Shown in pieces: positions 38,901 through 53,900 of a DNA stretch of 64,000 bases. Each line of letters starts with the position of its first letter. Within the stretch, counting starts at the first letter, position 1. Source of the DNA: Bostrychus sinensis (lineage: Eukaryota; Chordata; Actinopteri; Gobiiformes; Eleotridae); assembly GCA_020698575.1 (NCBI GenBank), contig CM036248.1:23424229-23488228 (forward strand). The letters run 5' to 3'. The notes under the pieces were generated by a model. It searched no databases, was not told the DNA's origin, and was given only the letters and a program-made list of their open reading frames with translations. The position numbers and the translations under genes are program-made.

Positions 38901-41900
38901 GTCTATTTTGTTTTTGTACCATAACTGCTGAATACTACTTGCTGTACAGAACCTTAACATCTCCTTTCCTGTCCTGCTGCTTGTTTTTTAGCTGTGTCCT
39001 GCTGTGTACCTGTCATTTTTAATACAAGTTTTTGCTGAATCTTTTGGGAGGAGACCAGACAAGTAACAGAGAAGGAATAGATTGTGCATTGTGACATAAA
39101 ATAGTTTTGCTCAGTGGGCTTGTCAGTGATTATGGCTACAAGAATGGAACAGATAAGATGTAGATCCTTCATCCCTGTCATTGTGGTACATTAGTATTCG
39201 CAATACATCTTTGTAGATTCAGCATTGTATTTCTCTTGTCTGTTATATCTTCTGCCTATAATACATTGGTTCCCAATAGAGTTTGGTCATTTAATTAAGA
39301 GATTAACTCATTGAACAGGAAGGAAAGGATTTGGCTTAAGCCTGGTTGCCATGCAGGGAGGTCAGTTCATTACAAGGAAATTAGAAAATAAGTCATTCTT
39401 ATCGCTATGTAGTAGCACAGCTTTTAATTTGAAGGACACATCTTACTCATATACAGTGCTGTGTCTAGTCTAAGAAGGGCTATGAATAATGTATCAATGT
39501 ACAAAAATGCACACGAAAAGAAGAAAATCAACAGTAGCAGCACTTGGAGAGCATAGACCTCTGACATGCCACTGGTCCTATCTCGCAATAGTAAAGATAT
39601 AATTCCCAGAACTGGACTCAAACTCATACTTTTATCCAACAAACCTTTATACTGGATCTTAAAGAATTGTAAAGAATTAGTGTCTACTGTACCCAACTTG
39701 TCAGTAATTTCTGTCTAATTGTATGATTCAGACATTTTATTTTTCAAATGTTAAAAACTGATAACCTTTTCTCCCATTCACAACCGGACCCACTTTCACT
39801 TTTCTCTGCAAACCAAAATAACCTTTTCTTTGTGCCTCTTTTGTGCCTCTTCTCGCTGAACTCTTCTGACATTGTCTTTCAAACCAATGTATTTAAATGC
39901 AGCACAGTCACTATTGTATAGAACCAGTCCCAAGTGTACCCAGTTTATCCAATAAATATTCATACTTGTGGCTGCTTTTCAATTATCATATCAAAGCATT
40001 TCTTTTGAGTGACGCGTTTTGCATGTTTGTTTTAGATGCCTGAGGAAACGTCATTGTCCATATGGCATTTATTTTTTTCATTTTTATTTTTGTTCATTTG
40101 ATAGTAACCTCCTGTCCAACCCTTACGTTTGCGACTGTCACCTGGCATGGCTCGGTCAGTGGCTGAAGAAGACCAGAGTAGTGAGTGGAAACCCGCGCTG
40201 TCAGAAACCAGCATTCCTGAAGGAGATCCCCATTCAGGATGTGTCCACGCCCGACTTTACGTGTGATGGTAAAACTCTAAACACATTCTCAATGTTAATT
40301 TTACACCTCTGGTTAGGCCAGTGCCATCCAGCCTAGGACTTAGGCCATTGTACAAAATCACCATTAGTAATTGGGTGAACACCTCAAAAAGTACAAAAAG
40401 TGGGACAAGTTGCTTAATTTGGTGAGACAAGGTGGGACAGACTCCAGAAATAAATGTTTTGATATACAAATCTACCAACTTACTGAGGTACAAGTTGCTT
40501 CAGTTTAGGGCCATTAAAAAGGAACGATGTGCTCTTTTTTTAATCCCAAAAACACACATTTTTGCAAAGTACTGTCTTGTATGAGACTTTCTTCTCAGAC
40601 TTTAGTCACTGGAATAAACAAGATGACAAAAAAAAAAAAAAAAAAAAAAAAAATCAAAGCTCTCATTTTCTCAGAACAATTCAACACCAACACAGTTCAC
40701 AGCTCCATGGAGAGGCCTGCACAACACACCAACAATATAAACCATATATAAGATAGGACGCCCACAAATTTTTCTTCTTCATTTTACACAAGAAATAGTG
40801 ACCTTACATTATAGTTGTTAACTTAAATCTCTCTCTTTTAATAAGATCCACTGAGCACCAATGAAAAAGTGGGACACTACCTTAATAAGTGGGATGGGGC
40901 AACAGGGGACTAAATGGCTGTGCTGTAGAACCAAAAGTGGGACAGGTGGTCACCCTAATTAGTAGCCATTACTAGTAGGAGTACCAGTACTAGTACCATT
41001 AAGGATATGGCCGCACCAGACTACATGTGATAGTAAAAGTATAAACACTTTTTGATACGGATTTCTGTTTTGGCCCTTCACAACAATAGGGTGTCAAAGT
41101 AATCTGCACTGTTTAAATCTAAAGATGCAAATTCTCGGTTACAGACCTTTTGAGGAGTACTATTGAGATAAAACATCACTAAAGCAGCCTGAAATGACAT
41201 CAACTTGTGGTTTATTCAGTGATGTTCCTATGCCCAACTATAGCAATCTATTCCACTGGGTTGCCTGCCAACTTTGACGCCATGTATAAAGTGCGGTCTG
41301 GCTTTTTCTGTCAACTTTATCTTCCTTTTTTTCATGTCCGTAAGCCTCTTTGCACTTAGCCTCGCTTACTCTCCCCTCAGAGTCGCTTTGAATTCATTAC
41401 ACTTTTCTAATTTCCTGTAGCTGCGCTGCAACCATTTAGTGAAAATGAGTTTGGAAAGTAGTTAGCGGGGTTGGCTCAAGCAAGAAAAGATGGTATCGAA
41501 TCTTAATATTCACTAATGCATCTTACACACCCAATGTCACACACACAAAAGCTCTCTCAGGTCTCAGCACAATTCAAATAGCTTGATCCCAATCACGGGC
41601 AAATTGTTCTATTTTTATAGGACCAATATTCATAGTGTTAGATTTTTTTTATGTTGCTTTGTTAGGAAATCAAAAACGTGAATTATATTAAGATGTAATA
41701 CTTCACTTATTTTTACTTACTGTACTAAAAGATGAACAACATAACTTTTGGTGATGTCAGATCTTGACCCTGAAACTCAGAAGTCAGATTTTCATGTCCC
41801 ATTTTAATAGTGGAGTAAAAAAGTTGTTAAGCTGTCTTATATTGACCAAGATAAGGTTATATTTTTCATGCACTTAGATGTTTGTGTGATCCCCTAACCG

Positions 41901-44900
41901 CACAATTATAAATCCTAGCCGCAACTTCCCCCTGACCTACAGTCTAGACAAATCACATATATTAATAATAATTTGAGCGAATGGTGAGTCGAGGGAGTTT
42001 TTTATCTGACTTAGCAATGATTCTATAAAAAACAAATATAACTTCTTTGATGCACAAATATGTACACACACACACATTACTGTTCTGTTGCTTCATTATC
42101 CTTCATTATGGTTTTAACTTAGCTTGTTTTACATTTGGGACTATTTTATCTATTTGCACAGTGCAGCACTAGATTATATCACTCGATTGTGTGTTTATGT
42201 GTCAGGAAATGAGCAGCTTTATGAGCCAAAAACAATAGTGTAGTGAGTGATCCTTCTTATCACTCTAATACTTGCAATCACATATTTCTTGTCACGAACA
42301 TGGCTTTGGTGAGATAGCTGGATGTTTTTCACTTCCATTCATACATTACTGCTTGACCTTATGTTACATGACTTTTTGCAGTTCTGTAGATCATCCTCAT
42401 TTCCACATCTGTTCGGGATTTCTCAAGTCATCTGAGGTTTTAATATTGCTGTGACCTGCCTTATATGCACTGAGCCAGATGTTAGAACACACCAGAGTCG
42501 CTGATTTTTGCAGTCTCTAGTCATTTCATATGGATTAAGTACTCTAAAACTGCTGAGTGCAGAGTTAGGCAGAGTTGCCCTAGCGCCACATGTCAAGTCT
42601 TCATCTATCTTTAAATTGCATCTTTCTGGGTGTCCTTCCCTTTTAATGTCCCTTTAAATCTGGTTCTGGCTATACTCATATCTTTCCACTTGATTTGGTG
42701 AAAACTTTATTAAACTTAACCCTAATCCCTCTCTTTTCTTTTAGCTTTGGTTTATCGGTAATATCCTGCTCTTCCTCTTGTGTCTCCCCAGGTACGGAGG
42801 ATAATGGCTGCCTTCCTGCCTCTGGTTGTCCGGACGTCTGCACGTGCTCAGATGGCGTGGTGCGGTGTAGCAACAGAGGGCTGCACTCCCTGCCCAAGGG
42901 CATTCCCAAGGACACAACTGAGCTGTGAGTTTCACACACACACATGTTTCTGTGTTTATGCATATTATAAGAAGACAGACAGTCAACATTACCAGCAGAC
43001 TTTAAAACCCAAATGGACATTCTTGTTCATGGTTATTTTCTGCAAAAGGCAAAATGCTGAGATGGAAAGTCATAACCACATGAGCATATTACTGCACTGC
43101 AATACTGATGCAGCAGTTTGCCCTGTGCTGCTTCAAAATTAACCAACCATGTACTGACCCTTGCATTGTTTTAGAGGTATGTGTATGCAGCAGTGATACA
43201 GACACCTATTCTATTCATTGTAAGCATAAAAACTAAGCCACAAGCAGAAGGATCAGGGAGTGATAGGACTGTGGCACTTTAAAATGAATAAAAGGTTATG
43301 TTATATAAGTTTGTGTTTGAGGAAAACTGCACAGTAACCTTAACCTTAATCTTGTGATAGGAATCATCTTTGAAAAAACAACACCTTAAAGCGGAACTCA
43401 GTAACTCTGCTCGTTTCTTCGCTGCGTTGCCTTATTTTCCTCTATAAAGCTCCCCCTACAGTTCGGTGTACAGCACTATCATAAATACTCACAAGCTCAG
43501 TTGACTTCCGTGTAACCCCTCGCTCGTCTTTACTTTCGTTTTTCCCTCTGCATATCTGTACAAAGTTTTTTCTGCCATTTGGCCGTTCTGGCATGATGAA
43601 AATTGATAAATAAAGCCGCCGCTAGCTTGTTTTGCTAGCCGCGATGTGCCGCTTTCTCGCGAGACCTGAAACTTCTGTGACACCGGGTCTACGGCCCTCA
43701 CTGTTGCAAGTGCCACTTACGGCCCAGAGACACCAGGGGGAGATGCTGCACGCTTCATTTACCCCACAACAACTAATATAATCATCACGTGGACTCCAAA
43801 ACTGTTTATTTAAGGTATGAGTGGCTAGTTCAGCACTGTGTATGGCTAGACAGACTTAAATAAATAAATAAATAAATAAATATTGTCAAAGAATTCATGA
43901 GATGTGAAACAAGATGGAGACAGTTGGGGCCTGCCATGGCCTAACATTAAAGGTACTATGAGCAGTATAGTTTTAATTCTTCATAAAAATTACGCATATG
44001 CATCCCCAAATACGATAAACATGGTAAACATGTTTAAATTGAATATTAGTTTTACTGATAGCAGTTTAAAATTTAAAATATATATATTTTACATGATGGC
44101 CAAGTTGATTATGTTTACATTTTTGTTTTGGTTCTAAAACCCTTGCATCAGTGATCGTCCAATCAGAAAAGTGCAAAGAGCTTCATGCTCTGGTTGCCAC
44201 ATAGGCCAATATGTACATGCAGTAGTTGTGGACACAATTAACAGCAGAGCTACAAAACCAGTTGGCAAAAGAGCTCACTGTGACTGGCAACCCACGAGAC
44301 CATTGTTTTGATTTAGAGGTTTTTAAACCAGTACAAGTGCATGCTGCTTCCAGTACCTTTAAACACAATAAAGTTTATTGTGGGCTCAAAACTGCAAGAC
44401 CAGTACTTTGAGGTGGCATATTAGTCTAAAAAAATAAATAAAAGTGGCTCACATTCTTATCCTATTGTTAAAAGGGAGAGGTAAAAATAATTTGGGGAAG
44501 TATACCTTTAACACTTTGAAAATGCCAAGCAAAGTTATTGTAAATGTCAAAATCGACTTGCCTGTGATTGTATACCATCATTTAGATAAAGCAAGTGTAA
44601 AACTGTAGTTAGAAGCGAAAGTAAATTATTCCCTCTGCCTTATGTGCTCATACTGAAAGCCCTTGAGCTGTGAAATGGGCCTGCTCTGTAGTTAGGTCAG
44701 TGCAGGGTCAATAGCAGTGATTAGGTATTGATCAGGCTGAAGAAGACACTCCATCATACTGATGCATGACCTACTTATGACCCATGAGAAAGAGGCACAA
44801 GTCGAGACCCAGGGACCAAAAAGATGGGTGTTTCTGTGTGTGATGGTGTGGAGTGATTGGTAGGCCTGTTTTTTAGTTATAGCGGGGCTTTGAGCAGGTA

Positions 44901-47900
44901 CTTCATTAAAGACAAATGATTGAAATGGTGTGTTCATCTCGCTATGTCAGTATATGTCATCTCGATTCGTTGTTTGATTAATTATGTGGGAAAATTGTCC
45001 ATTATTATTGATTTCGTGGAAAATGTATGTTGGTGCATAAGGGTGGACCTTACGGGATTATTGTACTGTATTACTGAAATATTATCACTACCATAAACTT
45101 GCAGAACACACTAGACTTTTTTATTTTATTATGTTGAGCATGTAATGTATGAATACATAATACAACAGGTGCACAGTGGGAGAGTGGTTAGCACTCCAGC
45201 CATGGCTGTGGGTTTGATTCTTGGGCCGACTGCCCACAGTGGAGTCTGCATGTCTTTCCCGTGTTACTGTGGGTTCTCTCTGGGTTTTCTTGTTTCCTGT
45301 CGCCGTCAAGACATGCATGCGTTTGGTGAAATGGTGACTCAAATTTGCCCATAATGAAGGAATGTGAGTAATGAATAGTGAATTGTTGTTTGTTATTGTA
45401 TTTTGTCAGCCCTGCGACTGACTTGCCATTACCCAGGGTGTACCCCACCTAAGGCCAATAGTTGCTGGGACAGGCTCCTACCACCCACCACCCATTTCAG
45501 GAATACGTGGAAAAATCAATGCATATATAACAAAACTAACTTGTGACTTATTTTTCAGTTATCTGGAGGGCAATTCGCTGACATCTGTGCCCAAGGAGCT
45601 AGCATTGCTAAAGCAGTTGTCATTGGTGTAGGTATCACTTTCATAATACTACAAACAGTTGAAGACAATGCAAGTATTTATTATTGTATATGTGTAACTG
45701 TGTGTTAACAGAGACCTGAGCAACAACAGCATCAGCATGCTGGCCCCATACACTTTCAGCAACATGAGTCAGCTCGCCACACTGTAAGTACCTCTACAAC
45801 ACCCACGTACTGTATACTGCCCAGCATACTAGTATTGTCTCATTTTACAGGGGATGCCTTGTGTCTATTCTTCTATTATTATTCCACACATCACAGACCT
45901 CATCCACCTTTTTTTTCACTGTCACATTGTGAAGCAGAAGTTTTCTGTTGTCATAATGCCCTATTGCACCAATTATTGACAGCTGGTTTCTTACTTGTGG
46001 AAATCATAAATTACCATACAGCTGGCCTCTAAATCTGTGGGTCTCAAGTGGTGGGAACCCAAAAGTGGCTTGTTGAATATAGTTTCAATAATAAATAAAA
46101 GATTTCTGAAGCCTAAGTATTGTTTTACTTGCATATAAATTGTGAAAAAGATTTGAGACTGCGTGTGCAAGAAAAGTTGTAAAATTATTTAGAAAAATAA
46201 ATCAGGTTTTGTCAATTGTGTTTCACAATAAAATTATCACAGTTCCACAAGCAGACCAGTTGAGAATCACTGCTTTTCATATTAACAGGGGGAATGTGTG
46301 GCTAGAAGAGGCATTGTTTGACTTATTTTGAGAACAGTTTTTCAGTTTTAGCATGATCCCACAGTACTTTGGTGGTAACATTTGGTTTATACTGAATGAT
46401 TGAATGTGTCTCCCTAGTCATTTCTAGTCTAGTTTTGGTTTGTATAAAACTATATCAGTGTGAGAGTTCAGCATTCTGGATGCCTCAGATTTGCCCCTGG
46501 CAGTTTTCATCTCTAGCATTTTTTACACTGACATTTCCAATGTGCCTCCTTGGTAATTCCCCTGTCGCTAACCTGTGGCTACAGATTTTGTAAAAGTTAC
46601 TGCTGAGCAAAAAATGCTGTGTCACCTCATCTGTCTTGCACTGTCTTTGACTCTGCATCCTCCCTGTACCACTGCTCTGTTTTATGTGTTCAATGTCTTG
46701 CTTGTGTGAAGGTCAAGAGAAATTTTAAACCGAAAGAATACAGCATAGAAAATGTTGTTAATAAATAACAATAACCGTATTATTTACACTCTAGTGCGCT
46801 GCCTGTTATGACCTTGTTTTGTGTCCTCTGTCTCATAGCATCCTGAGTTACAACCAGATTCGCTGCATCCCAGTCCATGCTTTTGATGGTCTCAAGTCGC
46901 TACGTTTGCTGTGAGTAACAAGCTTCATCCTAATTACCGCAGTTAATTCAATATTCAGTTCTTTGCTAGTTAAAGTAAAGTTAAACTGCTCCCTTGGTTG
47001 TCACAAGTAAGACCCAGTCAAGACGAGTCACAGCCACCTTAATTAGGTGTTGTTTCAGGCAACTCAGAGAGATAAAAGTGACAATCTCTCACCTCCTCCT
47101 TAATGCTGCCTCTTGTATCTGCATGCTGTGGATGCTCCTGTCCACTCCCCCGATCCATCGTCTCCCCATGCACTGCCTCTCTGCTCGGCCCAGTGTTGTG
47201 TTTGATAAATCGACCTTCAGCCTCTGTTTCTCTCAGTCATCCATCTGGTTGTCCACCCTCTGTCTCACAAACACACACGCACCATACGCACACACATGCA
47301 GCAAGATATGCACAGAGACAGCCATTTATCCATTTCCCAATGAGAAGTCATGATTTACCATATTCATTGTACAGTTGGAGATTTAGCAATTATAAAAGCA
47401 ACAACCATAACCAAATCTCCTTATCTCCTAGGGAATGCGGTGATAAACTATGATAATAGAAAAGGGAATTTGAAGATTTTGATTTATAAAACTGAAGCAG
47501 TAAACCTAAATGAACAGCAAGTGTGTACATACTGTATACTCACAGTATGTCATTCATATCTACACCTGCTCAAAAGCCAAGTGTTTCAAAACCCTCTGGT
47601 AGTCTGCTAAATATTATGCTATATTTTGATTTAGGCCCTGAAACCTTGAAACATCCATATTTTCTGTCTACTTACAGTCTGTCTCTTATGAGGCATTAAC
47701 CTTGCAGAACTTTAGTGATCTTGATTTATACTTTGCTTCTGTCTTACTCTCATTTTACTTGATGTTTCCGTGGGGACTGATCCCACTCAGCCCCTTCTAT
47801 AGCAACCAGTTGCCAGGCAGCCATCACTGTCACTTCCTCATTACCCACAACCCCCTCTGGGCTACTGCTGCTGGGGCTGTTAGACCACCAAATAAATAGT

Positions 47901-50900
47901 TGCACAAACACAGAATAATGCACATGTAGAATATAGTCAGTCAACTCCGATGAAAAAGACGGCGCATAAACAAGAGGCTCAAAAATAATTGCAGCTTGGA
48001 CTCTGACCCAGACTCACGAACAGGTTTCCAATCGAGGTTGGCTTGATAGCTGTCCCCTGCCACCGCCTTTCACTCTAATGGAATGTGAACTTATATCCAG
48101 CAGGCGACACACTTAAATGGCCAGACAGAAAGGATACACGCACACGCCTCAGAGTCCTCCGGGACAGACGCACACCGACTCATAAAACTCACAACAACCC
48201 AAAGGCACACAACAGAAGAGCACCACCACAACTGTTACACACACACAGAAACAGACACACACACCAGATGACCATAAGAGATGCTTTATATTCCACTCAG
48301 AGACCACCAAAAGCCTTTACTGAGACTATGAGAATAAGCTTTGTGTTTATTTTGTGTTATTCCTTCATACATATTTTATTCATTTTCCATTATAGAAGAG
48401 GATGATGATGGTATGTCTGCTGCTGAGGAAACACAAATAATTTAAATAATTTAATGTTCAGCAAGTCACCGTTTGGCTGCTATACAAGCCCACTATAAGA
48501 TAAGAGTCACGTTCATGCTTACTATGTTTATGTTTTACATTTCTGTAGTGTATAAGATAAGTATAATGTAAAAACACTAAATTACATAATATTTAATCCC
48601 TGGTAAATTTGACATTTTAGGGGTTACTGTTGTCTTACATATAAATTAACGGCACTGACCTTTTTTGGTTTGTTTCCAGCACTCTCCATGGTAACGACCT
48701 TTCAACTATCCCAGAAGGAGCTTTCAACCACCTTACATCGCTGTCCCACCTGTAAGCAGTTAACATTTCTAAATTATTTTCAGATTGTATTGCCCTATAA
48801 TGTTTAGATAAATATTCTCCAGACATCATTATTGCAAACATAAAATGAATGTAATTTTTGTTTTTGTCTAGTGCACTTGGTGCCAACCCCTTATATTGCA
48901 ACTGTGATCTGCGCTGGCTCTCTCAGTGGGTCAAGGCCGGCTTTAAGGAACCTGGTAAGAGTGCCCTTCTGAACAATGTGTATATAGGCATAGCTTTTGG
49001 GTAAGTTTATTAAAATGCACTCTATCTTATTAATGTTTTGTTTCTATAGGCATTGCTCGCTGCACTGGACCTCCCGACATGGCCGACAGGTTGCTGCTCA
49101 CCACGCCACTTAACAGGTTTCAGTGTAAAGGTAAATAGCCTCATTCTCATTCAGCTTGCCGCCCCTCTCTTCTTGTTAGTACATCGACCTATTTTCCATT
49201 ATCTTGGCGAACATTAATCCCTGGATTAAGGCAGACAGCCACACAGCATTATGTTTAAAACTGGAATAAGTGGCTGCAAAAAGATGTCACTTCTATTCCT
49301 TAAGTGAATTAGGTCTTTTCTTTTTAGCTCAGCCGGTTATGATGCAGACAACCTCACACATCTCTGGGTATAGTGTGGAAGCATTTTAAAGGCAATGACG
49401 CTTTTAGGAAAGTAACTGCAACCAAAATTATTCTGGTTATCAAAGCATTTTGCATTAGACATAGACTAAAACAACTACAACAATATGGTCTTTGTTGAGT
49501 GTTGGGTGTGTCACTTGAAGCATGTGTTACACAAACAGATTTTGAGATAAAAGAAAGAATATTGATTTAGGTCTGGCTCTAAACACAAGATATATCACTG
49601 AGTGCACTGAAAAAGATCCAATTTAGCACATATTTTTGTTTTCCTTCTTTGTTCTCTCTCTTATAACACTGTTTTCTCTCTCTATGTGCCTCAGGTCCAG
49701 CTGACATTAGTCTGATGTCGAAGTGTGCTCCCTGCCTTGCTGCCCCCTGCCAGAACAATGGGACGTGTGTCTCTGATGGCGCTGGAGTCTACCACTGCAC
49801 CTGTCCCTATGGATTTAAGGTGAGCCCACAGCAATAATGAAAGCCCTTTTTGGGACTGAATGTTCTCAGAAAACTGGAAACCTGTGCCTCCACAGGGATA
49901 TAAAAAATTCTGAACACTTTTTTCCTTTTCCTAATATATTTATTCATTTATTGCAACACAATAAACCACCTGTCTAATATGCAGCCCATGCACAACATTT
50001 TTTTTAATCAAAACCAGCATTAACTTCTCAAGCATATTGGCACTCTACAGTAGCTCTTCTTTTGGACCACACAGGACAGCCTTTGGTGCCCAAGAGCATC
50101 AATGTTAGCCCCATGTTATCCTTAGCCAGTACACTTCACCTGTCAGTGGTCATAATATTATGCCTGATAAGTGTTTATTGATAAATGATAAAAAGTGGCC
50201 CAGGTTTAAGTTATGTTTCCTCTGTCGTCCATTATTCTGCAATTGCACATCCAGTAGTTGTTATGAATCCAACAGCCACAAAAAGATGTAACTTTTGCTC
50301 CTGGACCCATGAAATTGGCTGTGTGTGTGGAGATACGGGAGATGGATAGCCGCACTGCATAAGCCTGTGGTATTAGCAGTATTATCAGGCTTAGCGTCGG
50401 GCCCGCATGCATAATGTATCTACCTGATCGTCAATAGAGAAATGATGACCACAGCTGGCTGCTCTGGGGGTATTGACCCATCAAAAGACGAAGGGTGTAA
50501 TAATTGTCAGGACCCCTGCATTAGGAAAGACATGCAAATCTACAACCCAGTGGGGCTGCATTTGCATTGAAGCTTGATGCTGTAAGAGTGGTTGTGAGTG
50601 CACATGCAAGTGATATTTTGCAAATACTTTTAAGTTTAACATTTCTGGATTAGACCATTGTTAGGCTGCAATTAATCATAATATCACCGCTATAGCTAAT
50701 GGGAAAGCAGCCTTTAAATGGCTAATTACTTCAGCCGCCACTTTGCAGCTATAGTTGGATAATTGTTTATGATTAAAAGTAGACATGGAGTGGTATGAGT
50801 GGTATGAAGCTGACGGCATGATAACTATGATTGAAAATATCACAATATACTGTACATTATACCCATCTGGTAATAGTCCCAAGCGTATTCACAAGTATTT

Positions 50901-53900
50901 TAACTTAGACAAAATCATTACATTGCAAAGCTGTCTAATTCCTGGGGCTCCATAAACTCTAAAGTGATATTAGTCATTTAATAAATGATTGCATAGCCAT
51001 GTCTTGATTTGTACCTATGCTGCAATTAAACAGTAACTCAAGATGTCTTAATTCATATGCAAATACTTGATTATAGAAGTGAAAATCCTTGTGTAAAAGA
51101 GTCAAGAGTTTATAACGGATGCACCAAGACAAACAACACAATAGTGTCTTCAGGTCCGCTTTAATTAAAACACCACTTGCCAAGGTCACCGACTGGGAAA
51201 CTGATCGGCTAAAGTCTGTGTTTGTCTTCAATCCCTGTGAGAAAACATTAATTAAAAAGTATAAAAGAAATCGAATAAGGGGCTAAGATAGCACAGCGCT
51301 GGTGGTGGAATAAAAAGGAAGCAGGGGAAGAAATGAGAATAAAGTCAGCAGAGGGGAAAAAGCTTAACAGTGTGGGAGCAACTGAACGTATGGGACGTTT
51401 TACACTAAGATAAAATTAGAGGTATATACACAGTTCCTAATGAAGCTGTCTATTCAGGAAGCAGATGGATAGGGGAAATCAAAGATTTGTGCAATACAGT
51501 GTTTTCTGCAGTAGTCTACAGTTAAGGTGGCTATTGTGAAATGTCTGTATAAATAGAATCAATCTGTAGGTAGGTTAATTTATTTCCGGTTCAAAATCTT
51601 TTGCCCCAATTTTACAGAATGGTAAAGATGAAGACAAGTTCCCCGCTGTTAAAATGATAGACTAGTTTTCTTGCTCTGGCACATTAGCATGCTAGTTGTC
51701 ACTCAGAGATAATAACAGCTCATGTCAGACACAAATAAGACAGAACGTGAGATCAATGGATGATTTGAAAACATCCTGTCATGGTTGCTTTCTTAAATCT
51801 ATTAAAATATTAACTGCTTTGTATTGTCTCTGTTCTGCTCCAGGGTCCAAACTGTGAAATTCCCATCAACGCCTGTGTTAGCTTCCCCTGCTCTAACGGA
51901 GGGACATGCCACATTGAGCCAGGAATTGAGGACCACTTCAGGTAACCCAATAAGTCTGCTATTCAAGTGTCATTATTTTTATCCCAATTTAGATACATAA
52001 GGAAACCCTCATATGAAAATAATCCTTCAGCAAATGATTTAGCTTGGCCAGTGCTTCATCACTGGACAATGCATTAGCAAAGATAACAACTGACTCTGGT
52101 CCGCTGATGTGTTTTCCTTCGTGTGTGCGTGTGTCGTTACTCGGGAGGAACGCAGAGGAATCCCCATTTGGCCTGCTCATTAAATCTGCGACCTCTTTGA
52201 ACTCACCTGCTTAAAGAGATTGGCATTTCACTTTTCTGTATGGTTTTCACACAGATAAAAGGGGCCTGTGCAAATCTGAAAATTATGCAGTTACTAAAAA
52301 TATAATTATAATGATAAAGTAATAAATATGTATTATATTAATTAATTTTAGTGTAGGTATTGACTAGATAATCATTACACAAATGCATTCAAAATGCAGT
52401 CATTATGTTGGTGTAACCGCAGCAGAGACCACTTTGTACCTGACCTTTCTCTTCAAGTTTAGTCAACAAGAAAAAGTCCCAGCATGACACTTATTTCCAG
52501 TAACCCTGTGCTTTTGATTCACACCTTAAACCCGCAACATTTATTTCTGCTGCAAAGAGAAGTCAAAAGTGAGGCCCACTCTAGTTTGTTCAAATAAAGT
52601 AGCCTAGGTGAGAAAATATCTAAAAAACATTCATAGACCCTGACTTCTCTTGGCCTATAGCTTTGTTTTCTTGTAAGAAAAAATAGGGTTTTCCAGATTC
52701 TGGAAATATTTTCTACCTCCGCATAAGGCCATTATCCAACCAATTTTAAGAACAAAAGCGTATCAAAAAAAGCGTATGTGCAAAGCTACACAAACAAAAG
52801 AAAAAACTAGAATCACTCTCAAAGCATAGACCTCTGCCAAGCCACTGGTCCTATCTCGCAATGGTAAACATATAGTGTCCAGCTCAAAGAGATCTTCTAG
52901 TTCAGGGGTAAATGCTCTTTCCATTGAGCCACAGAATGTGTATATTTATACCAGTATATGTTCTATCCTTGTCTCGAAATGGTAGAATCCCTGAATCTAG
53001 ACAGTGATCTGGCTTGTATTTTCCACAGCAGAGTATTTTAAATTCTCCATATTTCTCCAGATTGGCAAATGCCAAGTCCCTTTTGGACTAAGGTCCCTTA
53101 TGACCTCATGGACTGAATACTTTATATTCAACTAGTGTGGCAGTGCCATTCACCTATAATCCAAATCCCTCTTTGCCTAAAGCACATGATATACAAGCAC
53201 CATGATTGAAACAATTGTTAAAAATATCTTGAGCAGATTTGTCCCTTAACAAGGCCTTTGCCCTTTGGATTCTTTTGATATGTGTCTGGCCTTTAGCTTC
53301 CTGCACGGCAATGCTATAAGGGCTCTTTTTACCCTTTACACATTGTCCCTTAATGTTAATACCAACACAGGTAGATCCCCATGCCCTCCAAGAGACACAG
53401 AGAGGGAGACAGACTGGAGTCCTTTGACATTTTAACATGGGACATAATCAGATGGGGCTATCCAATTAGCCCCGCTTCTGAGCAGAGGCCCATTTGTCAA
53501 AGTATATAGTTTAAATGTCAGGACTTGAATTTGATTGGTGGCCAGTGATCTTTGACCCCATCATTTGTGTTTTTCTTTTTCCAAGAGAGAAGCTTATATC
53601 TATGGCTACTTTCTGTCTTGTAATTCCAAGTTTTGTCCATAATAATGTTTATGTTAATGTTGTCAGCTAACCATGATGATGACCAGACCAAAACATTTGG
53701 GCATTTAGAGTAGAACCATGTATGATTAGATGAGATACCAGAAAAAATACTAATAAAATCTTAATAATAAATAAGATGTAAAATATATTTTAAAAATCCA
53801 GCCACAAGGGGTCACAAGTCAGTGTACTAAAGTGTAGAGGGTTGTGTCAGGAAGCGCATCTGTTGTAAAACCTATGCCAAATCAACATGCACTGAACACA

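Larger units (their letters stand above)
42925..45558 (+). other. slit3: slit3 intron 20 (2634 bp)
   Basis: No exon. Holds a GC- and CpG-richer probable repeat (43390-43745), an (AAAT)n tract (43857-43882) and a sense SINE-like copy (about 45160-45490) ending about 70 bases before the exon 21 acceptor. Confidence 0.85.

Noticed and set aside
42695..42791. In-frame upstream extension of exon 20 resembling a signal peptide.
   Set aside because: Again the start is TTG and the hydrophobic run is the translated polypyrimidine tract ending in CCCCAG. The exon 20 acceptor and phase fit the Slit family exactly.
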